From: Clostridia bacterium | GTDB taxonomy: Bacteria; Bacillota; Clostridia; TANB77; UBA1234 | Assembly: GCA_900765095.1 (NCBI GenBank) | Contig: CAAFRB010000010.1 | Span: 1 to 38,265 of the forward strand | Reading direction: 5' to 3' | DNA: 38,265 nt | Part shown: piece after piece, positions 17,901 through 26,412 of the stretch | Position numbering within the stretch: the first letter of the stretch is position 1 | Layout of the letters: the number at the start of each line of letters is the position of its first letter | Program-made: the position numbers and the translations under genes | Notes under the pieces: model-generated | Told to the model about the DNA's origin: nothing | The model's input: the letters and a program-made list of their open reading frames with translations, nothing else | The model's database searches: none

Positions 17901-20900
17901 AGCTGTTTATGCCGAATATATAGAAGATTTAATAGCATCAGGAACTACTGGTGAAGTGTCTTGGAAAATTTATAAAAGTGGTTTGCTGAGAATCTATCCG
18001 AATAATGGGGTTTCAGGTACAATGAACAGTTTGAGTGGAAGTACTTCAGGAGCTCCTTGGTATAATCATAGAACTTCTGTAACTTCAGTGGTTGTGGAAA
18101 ATGGAGTTAGCACAAACCAAAATGTAGCATATATGTTTTATGAGCTTTCAAATTGTGTATCGATGGATTTATCAGGACTTAGTACGGCAAATGCAACAAA
18201 TATGAACTATATGTTTTCATCATGTAGTAAATTAACTGCATTAGACGTAAGCAAATTTGATACCTCTAACGTGATAAGCATGAGTTATATGTTCTACACT
18301 TGTAAAAGTTTATCAAGTCTGGATGTAAGCAATTTTAATACGGCGAGCGTGACGAGCATGAATTCAATGTTTTCATCATGCAGTAATTTAACAAGCTTGA
18401 ACGTAGATGGTTTTAATACGTCAAATGTAACAAACATGAGTTCAATTTTTGCATCGTGCAGTAGTTTAACAAACTTGAATGTAAGTGGCTTTAATACATC
18501 GAGCGTAACGAATATGAGCTCAATGTTCGCATCGTGTAGTAAATTAACTGCTTTGGATGTAAGTGATTTTAATACAACAAATGTAATAAGCATGTCTGGT
18601 ATGTTTTCATCGTGCAGTAGGTTAACGAGTTTGGATGTAAGTAGATTTAACACGACAAATGTAACAAATATGAGCTCAATGTTTTCATCGTGCAGTAGGT
18701 TAACGAGTTTAGATGTAAGCAATTTTAATACAGCAAAAGTTACTAATATGGGGAGTATGTTTTCATCGTGCAGTAGTTTATCGAGCTTGGATGTAAGCAA
18801 TTTTAATACAGCAAAAGTTACTAATATGGGGAGTATGTTTTCATCGTGCAGTAGTTTATCGAGTTTGGATGTAAGCAATTTTAATACAGCAAAAGTTATT
18901 GAAATGGGAAATATGTTTTCATCGTGCAGTAGGTTAACGAGTTTAGATGTAAGCAATTTTAATACGGTAAAAGTTACTAATATGGGAAACATGTTTTCAT
19001 CGTGTAGTGGTTTAAGTGAATTGAATTTGAGTAACTTTGACACTTCAAATGTAATTTACATGTACAATATGTTTTCAGGTTGTAGTGGGTTAACAAATTT
19101 AAATTTAAGCGGTTTTAATACATATAATGTAACAATAATGTATGGTGTATTTGAAAGTTGTAGCAAATTAACGAATTTGAATTTAAGTAATTTCGATACA
19201 TCAAGTGTAACCGTTATGGGTCGTATGTTTTATAATTGTACTGAACTAGCAAATTTAGATTTGAGTAATTTTGACACAGCAAAAGTTACTGATATGACAA
19301 GTATGTTTCAAAATTGTAGTAATTTAAAAAGCTTGAACTTAAGTAATTTTGCTATGTCTAGTAATACTAATGCAAGTGGGTTTCTTTCTTATTGTAGTAA
19401 TTTAGTAAGCATAAACATAAGCAATTTTGCGACAGCTAAAGATGGTGGTATGTTTTATGGCTGGACAAGTCTTAAAGCTATAATATTAGATAAAAAGATC
19501 ACAAGTTCTTCCGAAGCCATGCAAATAGCTTCAGGAATATATCTAGATACTTTGCCAAATGCTATTCTTTATGTACCTGATACATCATCTGAAAAATTAT
19601 ATGAACAGGCTACAAATTACAGCACTATATTTAAGGATAGCAGAGATACTAATGGAGATTTGTACAGAATTCGTCCAATACTTGAACTAGTTGGAGATAA
19701 TCCAGTTAATGTAAGATTGGTCGAGCATTATGATTCGAGTGTAGATAAAGGTGTAACAATAGCTGGATTTGATAAAACAAATGCAAGTGAATATAAACAA
19801 TATGGTTATGATTACAAAGTAACAGGATTGCCAGTAGATACTGCAATAGGTGGCACAAAACAAGTTAAATATACTTTAACAAGAACAAAGAATGGATCAA
19901 CCAAAAATGGAATGACATTAATAAGAAATGTTAAAGTAGTTGCCCCTACGACTGTTATATATGATGCAAACGGAGGAACTTTTAAAAATGGTGCAACACA
20001 AAATGTAGTGGGATATGGTGAAACTACTAAAAAAGATGTAATTACTCAAATATCTAAAACTTCTAATGTTAGTGAAGATGGTTCTACATACACTGGTGGC
20101 TATGGTGATAATAAAGCCATAACAGATAAAATAACAATTCCTGGTGCTACCAAATTAAAAGTAACAATAACATATGCAACAGAAGGCGCAAGTTGGGACT
20201 GGGTGTGTGTATATGATGGATCAGTAACACCTTCAACAAGTAATTATTCAAGTTCTATTTCAGGGAAATTGGGTGGATATAGTAAAACTACTAAAACATA
20301 TACAATACCTGGTGATACAGTTCAGTTCTTTTTTAGATCTGATGGTTCATCATCAAATTATTATGGATATTATGCAGTTGTTGAATATGAATATGAATAT
20401 GAAACAATGGTTATTACTTCTGGTGCTTATGAAGAACCTGTATCAAATATAAAAAATATGAGTTTTGATGGATGGTATACAGGTGAAAATGAACTTGATT
20501 TCGATAATATTTCATCAATAACTGTTTATGCAAGGTATGTTGAAAAATTAATAGCAACGGGTGTAACTGGTGGAGTTTCATGGAAAATTTATGAAAATGG
20601 ACTACTAAAAATCTATCCAACTAATGGCGTTTCTGGAACGATGAATAGTTTGACTGGATGGAGTTCAGGAGCTCCTTGGTATAATTATAGAACTTCTGTA
20701 ACTTCAGTAGTTGTGGAAAACGGAGTTAGCACAAACCGAAATATAGCATATATGTTTAATGGACTTTCAAATTGTGTATTAATGGATTTATCTGGATTAA
20801 ATGTAACAAATGCGGTGGACACGAGCTACATGTTTTATGGTTGTAGAAGTTTATTGAGTTTAGATGTAACTAAATTTAATACATCAAGTGTAACTAATAT

Positions 20901-23751
20901 GCGTTCAATGTTTGATTCATGTGAAAGTTTAACAAGTTTGGATGTAACAAAATTTGATACATCAAGTGTAACTAATATGTATTCAATGTTCGACTCATGT
21001 AAAAGTTTAACGAATTTGGATGTAACAAAATTTGATACATCAAATGTAACTAATATGGTTAGAATGTTTTCGTTGTGTAGTAGCTTAACAAGTTTGGATG
21101 TAAGTAATTTTAATACAGCAAAAGTTACTGATATGGGTTCGATGTTTTCATCATGCAGTAGTTTAACGAGTTTGGATGTAAGTAATTTTAATACAGCAAA
21201 AGTTACTGATATGGGAGGTATGTTCTCATCGTGTAGTAGTTTAACGAATTTGAATTTAACGAATTTCAATACTTCAAACGTAACAAGAATGGATTATATG
21301 TTTTCATATTGCAGGAGACTAATGAATCTAGATTTATCTAGTCTTGATACATCAAAAGTAACAAGTATGTATTCAATGTTTGATTCATGTAGTAGTTTAA
21401 CAAGTTTGGATGTAAGTAATTTTAATACAGCAAAAGTTACTAATATGGGAGGTATGTTTTCATCGTGTAGTAGTTTAAAGAATTTGAATGTAACGAATTT
21501 CAACACTTCAAATGTAACAAATATGAATTCAATGTTTGATTCATGCAGTAATTTAACAAGCTTGAATGTGATAAATTTCAATACTTCAAACGTAACAAGA
21601 ATGGATTTTATGTTTTCATATTGCAGGAGACTAATGAATCTAGATTTATCTAGTCTTGATACATCAAAAGTAACAAATATGGGTTCGATGTTTTTATATT
21701 GTGGCAACCTAACGAGTTTGGATTTAAGCAATTTTAACACGTCAAAGGTAACCAATATGAATGGTATGTTTTATGATTGCACAAAACTTACAGCTATAAT
21801 TTTAGATAAAAGCATTACTTCTTCGGATCAAGCTATGAAATTATTATCTGGTACAGAATTAGATAATTTACCAAATGTGATTATTTATGTACCTGATGAA
21901 GATTCTGAAAAGTTGTATGAACAGGCAGTGAATTATGCTACTATACTAAAAGATAGTAGAGATACAAATGGAGATTTGTATAGAGTTCGTCCATTACTTG
22001 AAGTGGCAGGGGATAATCCTACAGTTATTGCTGTTGGTAGACCATATAATGTAAGTATTGACAAGGGAGCAACAGTTGCCGGATTCGATAAGGATAATGC
22101 AAGTGAATACACTAAATATGGATACAATTATATAACATCTGGTTTACCATTAGATACATCGTCCATTGGAACTAAGCAAATAAGTTATACGTTGACTAGA
22201 ACTGAATTTGGCACGACAACTAATGGAATGACTGCTACAAGAGATATTGAGATTGGAATAAAGTCTTTTGCGAACGTAAGTGTATCATTACCACAAGAAA
22301 AATATGGCTACATTGGTGAGGAAATAAAACCAGAACCAATTGTAAAAGATGGTGACCAAGTTTTGATTAAAGGAACTGAATATGATATCTCTTATAGAAA
22401 TAATATAAATATTGGCATAGCAACTATAATAATAACTGCTAAAGGAGGATATACCGGTACAAAAGAAATAACATTTGAGATAATCACTGGTACTATGTCA
22501 GGTAGAGTGAACATAAAGGGTGTTAATAAAGTTGGTAGTACATTAACAGTAGATACTTCTGAAATTATTCCAAATGGTTGTGGATTAAGTTACCAATGGT
22601 ATGTATCGTCTGAGATCTTGGCACAAAATGGTACAGCAATAAACGGAGCTAAGAACGAAAGTTATGTTGTAACTTCAAATGATATAGGAAAGTATATTTA
22701 TGTTGAAGTTACTGCGTCAAAGAAAAATTATACTACGGAGAAGTTTGTAGATATAACCGATGTTGAAAATAACAAGTATGCTATAGCTGTTGATAATATA
22801 GACAGGAAACCAACTATAAGGTTTAGTCAGAAATTGACTAATGATGGAGCTGTTGAGATAACAGCTATAATTAAAGTCGTAAATGGTGTTGCAAGAATAA
22901 GTGTAAATAACAGTACAATAAATAGTTCAGAATATCAGGACAGCATTAGAAAGGACAATTATGAAATCACAATTACTCTTACATACACAGCATATATTAA
23001 TGGAAAGTATGTGTTTGAAGTAGAGGATAAAGAAGGAAATATAACTCAAGAAGTTGAGAATGTTTCTATACTAGGTACTCTTAACCCAGTAATCACGTAC
23101 AAGAAGTATAATGCTACGTATTATAGCGATGCTAGAATTGAGTTTGAATCGAGTGTACCCGTTAGAATAACTTCGCCAGATTCTTATACTGTAGATGGTA
23201 TAACATTTAGCACGAAATATTATTCAACTAAGATAACTGCAACAATAGCAAAAGGCAAAGAGTTTAATACAGATAAGGTATTTGCCTTTACAAATGAAAA
23301 GTCTGAGCAAATAGATGTTACTGTAGATGCACCAATATTTACAGATAACGTATCTATTAGAATGATAAAAGAGGCTGTAACATCAATGAATGTAACAATT
23401 AAAGAAGCGTATGCTTTGAGTGAAAATATGAAGAGTAATAAGGTTATGTTGGGCAAGAAGGTAGATTCTTACTATGGTATAAATAGTGACACCAAGGTAG
23501 GTGTGGCTACTGGTAACGAATTGAACTTGGCTCAAGTGTTGGGTAATTCTTCTAAGACATCTTCTTTAAACTCTTACGGAAAGATTGAAGATACTCCAAG
23601 CACAAGTATAAAGGCTAATGCAAATAGTGATTACATGAATAAGAATGCAACTGGAGTTTATAAAAAGACGGATGGCTTGTTGGATGTTTTAATGCTTACG
23701 ATGAGTAGTTTGGAAAAGTATAATACTTTTAGAATAACGATAAGACCTTAG
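14929..23751 (+). CDS. giant secreted BspA-like/DUF285 leucine-rich-repeat surface protein
   Basis: This 2940-residue protein has a signal peptide (1-28, ending TANA; the Cys at 23 does not sit in a good lipobox). It is built from three blocks of DUF285/BspA-type repeats with a 26-residue (78-base) period, such as LTSLDVSNFNTAKVTNM with MFSSC. Each block ends in a capping segment (AIILDKKITSS, then YVPD and SEKLYEQATNYS) and a beta module (GVTIAGFDKTNASEY, SGLPVDTS). Two InlB-like B-repeats (about 797-1003 and 1670-1880) each carry an inserted CUB-like segment (DWVCVYDGS, VQFFFRSDG). The C-terminal 500 residues are Ig-like and of unknown type. No LPXTG or SLH motif is seen, so attachment is unclear. 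Members of this family bind host proteins or other bacteria. AGGAGG is seven bases before the start. Confidence 0.9.
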   Translation: MQKKKVFGFIIMLIAMVTISFGCKTANAATTPKLMTRESSTHVSGTGDVYYAIGASRSGNTKYTADLISTITFVTNKNVPDTAEASWDASYTSGDGEVIAWVIPNSTDSTKYDLYIGADGEKIEAPINSNELFGNYTNCVSINDLRILDTSSVTNMSSMFSSCSGLTNLNVTNFNTSNVTSMFGMFAACSNLKSLDLSGFGTSKANNKMAMFAYCSSLTAIIIDKDITSSDQAMKLSLSTGLDSLSNAVLYVPDVASEKLYEKATNYSTEFKHSNDTSDDLYRIRPLLKVAGNNPINVMVGETYNETVDDGVTIAGFAKANASEYTQYGYGYTVTGLPVDTSSAGTKQVTYTLTKTQNGTTTNGMTTTRDVKILTIPKLMEREVVAYISEKETVYYAIGAKRSGNTKYTADLISTITFVTNKNVPDTAEASWDVSYTSGDGEVIAWVIPNSTDSTKYYLYIGADSKKIEAPINSNGLFRNYTNSVSINNLKMLDTSNVTNMSSVFSSCSSLTSLDVSGFNTTKATSMSDMFSSCSSLTKLNVMNFNTSNVTSMNSMFYSCGSLTSLDVSNFNTAKVTGMVSMFSSCSGLSELNLSRFDTSNVANMLGMFSLCSNLVSINISNFATAKDGGMFAGCASLKAIILDKKITSSSEAMQIASGIYLDTLPNAILYVSDAESEKLYEQATNYSTIFKDSRDTSSDLYRIRPILELVGDNLVKVKLNEIYDESTDKGVTIAGFDKTNASEYEQYGYSYTMSGLPVDTSIGGTKEVVYTITKTQNGTTTNGMSVTRNVNVIPPITITYDANAGTFTNGTTQNVVVYSGPPTKESVTKISKTSNVSSDGSTFTGDYGNNKATTDKITIPGATELKVTITYATESTSYDWVCVYDGSVTPSASNYSSSISGKLGGTTRTTKTYTITGDTVQFFFRSDGVVANYYGYYAVVEGTKEEISITSGTYEEPASNTKNMKFSGWYTDADCTDGNEFDLANITTPIAVYAEYIEDLIASGTTGEVSWKIYKSGLLRIYPNNGVSGTMNSLSGSTSGAPWYNHRTSVTSVVVENGVSTNQNVAYMFYELSNCVSMDLSGLSTANATNMNYMFSSCSKLTALDVSKFDTSNVISMSYMFYTCKSLSSLDVSNFNTASVTSMNSMFSSCSNLTSLNVDGFNTSNVTNMSSIFASCSSLTNLNVSGFNTSSVTNMSSMFASCSKLTALDVSDFNTTNVISMSGMFSSCSRLTSLDVSRFNTTNVTNMSSMFSSCSRLTSLDVSNFNTAKVTNMGSMFSSCSSLSSLDVSNFNTAKVTNMGSMFSSCSSLSSLDVSNFNTAKVIEMGNMFSSCSRLTSLDVSNFNTVKVTNMGNMFSSCSGLSELNLSNFDTSNVIYMYNMFSGCSGLTNLNLSGFNTYNVTIMYGVFESCSKLTNLNLSNFDTSSVTVMGRMFYNCTELANLDLSNFDTAKVTDMTSMFQNCSNLKSLNLSNFAMSSNTNASGFLSYCSNLVSINISNFATAKDGGMFYGWTSLKAIILDKKITSSSEAMQIASGIYLDTLPNAILYVPDTSSEKLYEQATNYSTIFKDSRDTNGDLYRIRPILELVGDNPVNVRLVEHYDSSVDKGVTIAGFDKTNASEYKQYGYDYKVTGLPVDTAIGGTKQVKYTLTRTKNGSTKNGMTLIRNVKVVAPTTVIYDANGGTFKNGATQNVVGYGETTKKDVITQISKTSNVSEDGSTYTGGYGDNKAITDKITIPGATKLKVTITYATEGASWDWVCVYDGSVTPSTSNYSSSISGKLGGYSKTTKTYTIPGDTVQFFFRSDGSSSNYYGYYAVVEYEYEYETMVITSGAYEEPVSNIKNMSFDGWYTGENELDFDNISSITVYARYVEKLIATGVTGGVSWKIYENGLLKIYPTNGVSGTMNSLTGWSSGAPWYNYRTSVTSVVVENGVSTNRNIAYMFNGLSNCVLMDLSGLNVTNAVDTSYMFYGCRSLLSLDVTKFNTSSVTNMRSMFDSCESLTSLDVTKFDTSSVTNMYSMFDSCKSLTNLDVTKFDTSNVTNMVRMFSLCSSLTSLDVSNFNTAKVTDMGSMFSSCSSLTSLDVSNFNTAKVTDMGGMFSSCSSLTNLNLTNFNTSNVTRMDYMFSYCRRLMNLDLSSLDTSKVTSMYSMFDSCSSLTSLDVSNFNTAKVTNMGGMFSSCSSLKNLNVTNFNTSNVTNMNSMFDSCSNLTSLNVINFNTSNVTRMDFMFSYCRRLMNLDLSSLDTSKVTNMGSMFLYCGNLTSLDLSNFNTSKVTNMNGMFYDCTKLTAIILDKSITSSDQAMKLLSGTELDNLPNVIIYVPDEDSEKLYEQAVNYATILKDSRDTNGDLYRVRPLLEVAGDNPTVIAVGRPYNVSIDKGATVAGFDKDNASEYTKYGYNYITSGLPLDTSSIGTKQISYTLTRTEFGTTTNGMTATRDIEIGIKSFANVSVSLPQEKYGYIGEEIKPEPIVKDGDQVLIKGTEYDISYRNNINIGIATIIITAKGGYTGTKEITFEIITGTMSGRVNIKGVNKVGSTLTVDTSEIIPNGCGLSYQWYVSSEILAQNGTAINGAKNESYVVTSNDIGKYIYVEVTASKKNYTTEKFVDITDVENNKYAIAVDNIDRKPTIRFSQKLTNDGAVEITAIIKVVNGVARISVNNSTINSSEYQDSIRKDNYEITITLTYTAYINGKYVFEVEDKEGNITQEVENVSILGTLNPVITYKKYNATYYSDARIEFESSVPVRITSPDSYTVDGITFSTKYYSTKITATIAKGKEFNTDKVFAFTNEKSEQIDVTVDAPIFTDNVSIRMIKEAVTSMNVTIKEAYALSENMKSNKVMLGKKVDSYYGINSDTKVGVATGNELNLAQVLGNSSKTSSLNSYGKIEDTPSTSIKANANSDYMNKNATGVYKKTDGLLDVLMLTMSSLEKYNTFRITIRP
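16762..17080 (+). repeat. segmental duplication inside the giant gene
   Basis: This segment and 19393-19711 are nearly identical without indels across LRR cap and beta-module sequence (offset 2631 bases, 877 codons). A second pair of near-identical segments starts at 15073 and 16108 (offset 1035 bases, 345 codons). The synonymous similarity suggests recent duplication or gene conversion. Confidence 0.75.
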
Positions 23752-23757
23752 AATTTT

Positions 23758-23800
23758 AAAGAATCCTGAAGAGATGTAGAATCTTTTTGGGATTCTTTGT
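23758..23800 (+). terminator. terminator after the giant gene
   Basis: AAAGAATCC (23758-23766) pairs perfectly with GGATTCTTT (23790-23798). The loop is 23 bases and the T tract is interrupted by one G. Confidence 0.65.
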
Positions 23801-23912
23801 TTTACTTAGTGTTTAAATATCTTTTGTCAGTCGTGATATGAAAATGTTATTCTTTGAATTTAAAGTTTTCAATAACTTCAAGATAAGGACAAACTATTTT
23901 CACAATGTATGT

Positions 23913-24100
23913 ATATACTAAAGACATCATAAAGGAAAGGGGTTGGGGCCTATAAGATATTAAATGTGTAGCAGTGTAGTGTGAAAATTTGAAGGTTCTA
24001 GGAGGATGAATTTTAGAACAGATTAAAAATGAAAAAAAGACAATTAGAATATATACTAAGACATCATGGTGAAAGGAGATGGTGCTTATAGGATGTAAAT
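23913..24100 (+). repeat. pair of ~50-bp direct repeats
   Basis: ATATACTAAAGACATCAT (23913) recurs as ATATACTAAGACATCAT (24051), and similarity goes on through AAAGGA, GGTTGGGGC or GGTGC, and TATA(A/G)GAT for about 50 bases. The copies are 138 bases apart in a 770-base stretch that has no convincing gene. Each contains a purine-rich ribosome-binding-like patch followed by a 6-codon frame. They could be tandem small-RNA or mini-peptide units, or remnants of a mobile element. Confidence 0.5.
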
Positions 24101-24163
24101 AAAACCGATAATTGAGAATAGTATTTTCAAGATGCAAATTTTTATCAATCGCATACGTAAAAT

Positions 24164-24208
24164 AAAATGCAGAGATGTGGTGAGTGTCATCATTACCTCT
24201 GCATTTTT
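24164..24208 (+). terminator. strong hairpin/terminator
   Basis: AAAATGCAGAG (24164-24174) pairs with CTCTGCATTTT (24197-24207), followed by further T. No gene directly upstream needs it, so it may end a small RNA transcript covering the direct repeats. Confidence 0.7.
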
Positions 24209-24289
24209 GTATGTTATAGGAAAGACGTTCTGTAATTATTCCAATTAAATTTTCTAACTGTATAAGCATAAAAAATTTGCTACCAAAGA

Positions 24290-24439
24290 ATGATAATTGG
24301 TAGTACAGGTATGTCTATCTGTAAACATTTGAACTTTGAATTAACAAATGCAGACGAAGAAAGAGCAAATAGAAGAAAATACAATTCTGTGTATGCTATG
24401 AGAGAATTTGCAAAGTGGTATAAGAAGCAGAGGTTTTAA
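24290..24439 (+). CDS. 49-residue ORF, probably a gene fragment
   Basis: The frame MIIGSTGMSICKHLNF runs on to REFAKWYKKQRF and is basic and well-behaved, but it has no ribosome-binding site before its ATG. I do not recognise it. It reads like the C-terminal end of a larger, deleted protein at the edge of the accessory island. Confidence 0.35.
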   Translation: MIIGSTGMSICKHLNFELTNADEERANRRKYNSVYAMREFAKWYKKQRF

Positions 24440-24460
24440 ATTGAAAAGTTACTTCCTTAT

Positions 24461-24487
24461 TTGACAAAACAGTGATATAAATATGAT
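24461..24487 (+). promoter_or_regulatory. promoter candidate for the GrpB-family gene
   Basis: TTGACA (24461-24466) is followed 15 bases later by TATGAT (24482-24487). The -35 is perfect but the spacing is short. Confidence 0.4.
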
Positions 24488-24525
24488 GTGTATACGATTA
24501 AAGAATATAAAAAGGAGGAGCGTTC

Positions 24526-25050
24526 GTGATATCTTTAGTAAAACAGGATTACAATGAAAATAGAAAATTATATGAAAAAATTGAAAATAAACTAAGAAAA
24601 AAGATTAGTGGGGATATTCCAATCACACATGTTGGTTCCACTGCAATTCCAAGCATTTTATATGGAAAAAATATTATTGATATTTTAATTGGTGCAAAAG
24701 ATAAGAAACAATTTGATGATATAATAACCACTTTAATAAGCGATGGATACGTCCCTAGTCAAAAAAGCAAAGACGAGATATATCAATTTTTATCTTCGAC
24801 AGTAGGCGAAACTGGTTCAGGAGATATTCATATCCATTTGGTTATCATGCGAACGGAAAGATATTCTGAATTTATTATTCTTCGAGATTATTTGATACAT
24901 AACGAAGAAGAAGCAACAAGATATTCAAATCTAAAAAAAGAAATTATTGATAAAGGAATTACGGATAGAAAAGAGTACAAAGCAATCAAAAGCCCTTACG
25001 TTACAGAGCTTTTAACGAGAGCAAAGAAGTTTTATCATTCCTTAATGTGA
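24526..25050 (+). CDS. GrpB/UPF0157 family nucleotidyltransferase-fold protein
   Basis: This 174-residue protein fits the GrpB (UPF0157) family, which has a nucleotidyltransferase-like fold. THVGSTAIPSILYGKNIIDILIG carries the GSTA/I-P motif and the aspartate of the active-site strand, and IHIHLVIM and ILRDYLIHNEEEATRYSNLKK are also typical. The start is GTG with AAGGAGGAG seven bases upstream. The family's reaction is not established; some members are linked to CoA metabolism or aminoglycoside-modifying-like folds. It stands alone between a weak promoter and a double terminator, at the left edge of the Fic/HEPN island. Confidence 0.82.
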   Translation: MISLVKQDYNENRKLYEKIENKLRKKISGDIPITHVGSTAIPSILYGKNIIDILIGAKDKKQFDDIITTLISDGYVPSQKSKDEIYQFLSSTVGETGSGDIHIHLVIMRTERYSEFIILRDYLIHNEEEATRYSNLKKEIIDKGITDRKEYKAIKSPYVTELLTRAKKFYHSLM

Positions 25051-25097
25051 TTTAATAAGTGTTGAAAAAATACCATAAATAGCATTATATCAGCAAA

Positions 25098-25160
25098 AAG
25101 GAGCTTGTAAAAAAGCTCCTTAACAAAAATAGGTTTTTTTGATTCGAATCCTATTTTTTT
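25098..25160 (+). terminator. double hairpin terminator
   Basis: The first hairpin is AAGGAGCTT/AAGCTCCTT (25098-25121). The second is AAAAATAGG/CCTATTTTT (25125-25158), ending in a seven-T run and with the palindrome GATTCGAATC in its loop. Confidence 0.75.
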
Positions 25161-25308
25161 ATTATGCAACTATCAGTAGCAGACAAGAATTATGGTAACT
25201 TTTGAAAAAATCTGGAACAGCTGCACAACAAAATGCCGTATAAATGCACAATAAAAATTTAAAAGCATTGAAAATAGTGAATTTTATTAAAAAATAAACT
25301 TTGCATAA

Positions 25309-25420
25309 ATGTGAAACAAAATTGCTAAAATCGCAATAAAATGTTTCACATTTTCAAGAAGTGTGGTATAATATAAATGTGAAACAAAATACAAAACTAT
25401 ATGCAACAAATGTTTCACAT
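25309..25420 (+). promoter_or_regulatory. four-copy operator array over the fic promoter
   Basis: The 10-bp element ATGTGAAACA occurs at 25309-25318 and 25377-25386, and its exact reverse complement TGTTTCACAT at 25342-25351 and 25411-25420. Start-to-start spacings are 33, 35 and 34 bases. Between copies 2 and 3 is an extended -10 (TGGTATAAT, with TATAAT at 25367-25372). Copy 2 covers the -35 position and copy 3 the likely transcription start. This is a textbook place for a repressor, and pairs of copies could also form hairpins in RNA. No DNA-binding gene is next to it, so the regulator is unknown. Confidence 0.7.
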
Positions 25421-25474
25421 AGTTATATGAAAAATATCGTTTTGAATAGCCAAATATCCGAAAGGAGGCAAAAT

Positions 25475-26407
25475 ATGGAAGAAAAAATTGAAATTATGAA
25501 TTTGCTACAAAAAAAGCAGCTACTTCAGCATGAGTTAGGGGGACTTGCTTATGGTTCTGTAGAAATAAGAGAAAAGAATGGTAATAGATATCTTTACGTT
25601 CATTACAGAGAAGAGGGTGTTGCTTTAACAAAGTATGTTGGCGAATATTCAAATGAACTTCATAATTTGATTTTAAACAATAACATCAAAGCTAAAGAAA
25701 TAAAAAAACAAATTAGAGAAATCACAAAGCAGTTAGAACAATACAACTATGTAGAGGAAGATTTAAGTTATGAGGTTGCTTTGAATATTGACTTCGCTAA
25801 AAGACATTTAGTAGATACAATTTATAAGCAAGCAATATTAGAAGGTGTAGCTACTACTTTTGCTGATACAGAGAATATCATCGAAGGTGGCAAAGTAAAT
25901 AATATGACGGCAGAAGATATTCTTAAAATAGTGAATCTTAAACATGCTTGGGAATTTATACTAAATAAAAATGTCATATTGAGTAAAACAAACTTTGCTT
26001 TACTATGCGAAGTTAATAAACTTGTAGAAGAAGGATTTTATTACACAGCTGGAAAGATTCGAAATGTACCAGTGACTATTGGTGGAACAAGCTGGAAACC
26101 AGAACTACCAATAGAAAGTGTGATCAAAGAAAACTTAGATGAAATAATGAATAGTGCATCAGAAGATGTTGATATTGCAATAGAACTACTACTGTACACA
26201 ATGAAGAAACAGGTATTCATTGATGGCAATAAAAGGACATCAGTTATATTTGCAAACCATTATCTAATTTCAAAAGGCAAAGGCATCATAGTAATTCCAG
26301 CAGAACTAACAGAAGAATTTAAGAACTTGCTAATACCTTTCTATGAAGGAAAAGATGAAGAAAGCATTAGAAAGTTTATTAAAGAGAAATGTTATATGGG
26401 AATATAA
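25475..26407 (+). CDS. Fic-domain protein with altered active site
   Basis: Fic proteins transfer AMP or other nucleotide parts onto target proteins. The open frame begins at a GTG at 25361, but that is inside the promoter. ATG 25475 has AAAGGAGG six bases before it and gives 310 residues. An N-terminal basic, coiled region (to about 120) precedes the Fic core. The signature is QVFIDGNKRTS (Q246-S256), where the canonical form is HPFxDGNxR, so the catalytic His is Gln and the Pro is Val. D250, G251, N252 and R254 are kept. TTFADTENIIEG near 130-145 resembles the inhibitory S/TxxxE motif. It may be a non-AMPylating variant or carry out another reaction. It is controlled by the operator array upstream. 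Confidence 0.85.
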   Translation: MEEKIEIMNLLQKKQLLQHELGGLAYGSVEIREKNGNRYLYVHYREEGVALTKYVGEYSNELHNLILNNNIKAKEIKKQIREITKQLEQYNYVEEDLSYEVALNIDFAKRHLVDTIYKQAILEGVATTFADTENIIEGGKVNNMTAEDILKIVNLKHAWEFILNKNVILSKTNFALLCEVNKLVEEGFYYTAGKIRNVPVTIGGTSWKPELPIESVIKENLDEIMNSASEDVDIAIELLLYTMKKQVFIDGNKRTSVIFANHYLISKGKGIIVIPAELTEEFKNLLIPFYEGKDEESIRKFIKEKCYMGI

Positions 26408-26412
26408 AATGA

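Noticed and set aside
18294..19043. 249-codon open frame on the minus strand inside the giant gene
   Set aside because: It mirrors the 78-base DUF285 repeats, whose antisense frame lacks stops; the product is a repeated low-complexity sequence with no signal or RBS.
20835..21755. 144- and 153-codon minus-strand frames in the third repeat block
   Set aside because: Same repeat-driven shadow as above.
23847..24269. 140-codon minus-strand frame
   Set aside because: It spans the direct repeats and the orphan terminator, and has no RBS or recognisable domain. It is kept only as background.
25361..25474. GTG start of the fic frame
   Set aside because: It lies within the extended -10 region; ATG 25475 has a perfect AAAGGAGG.
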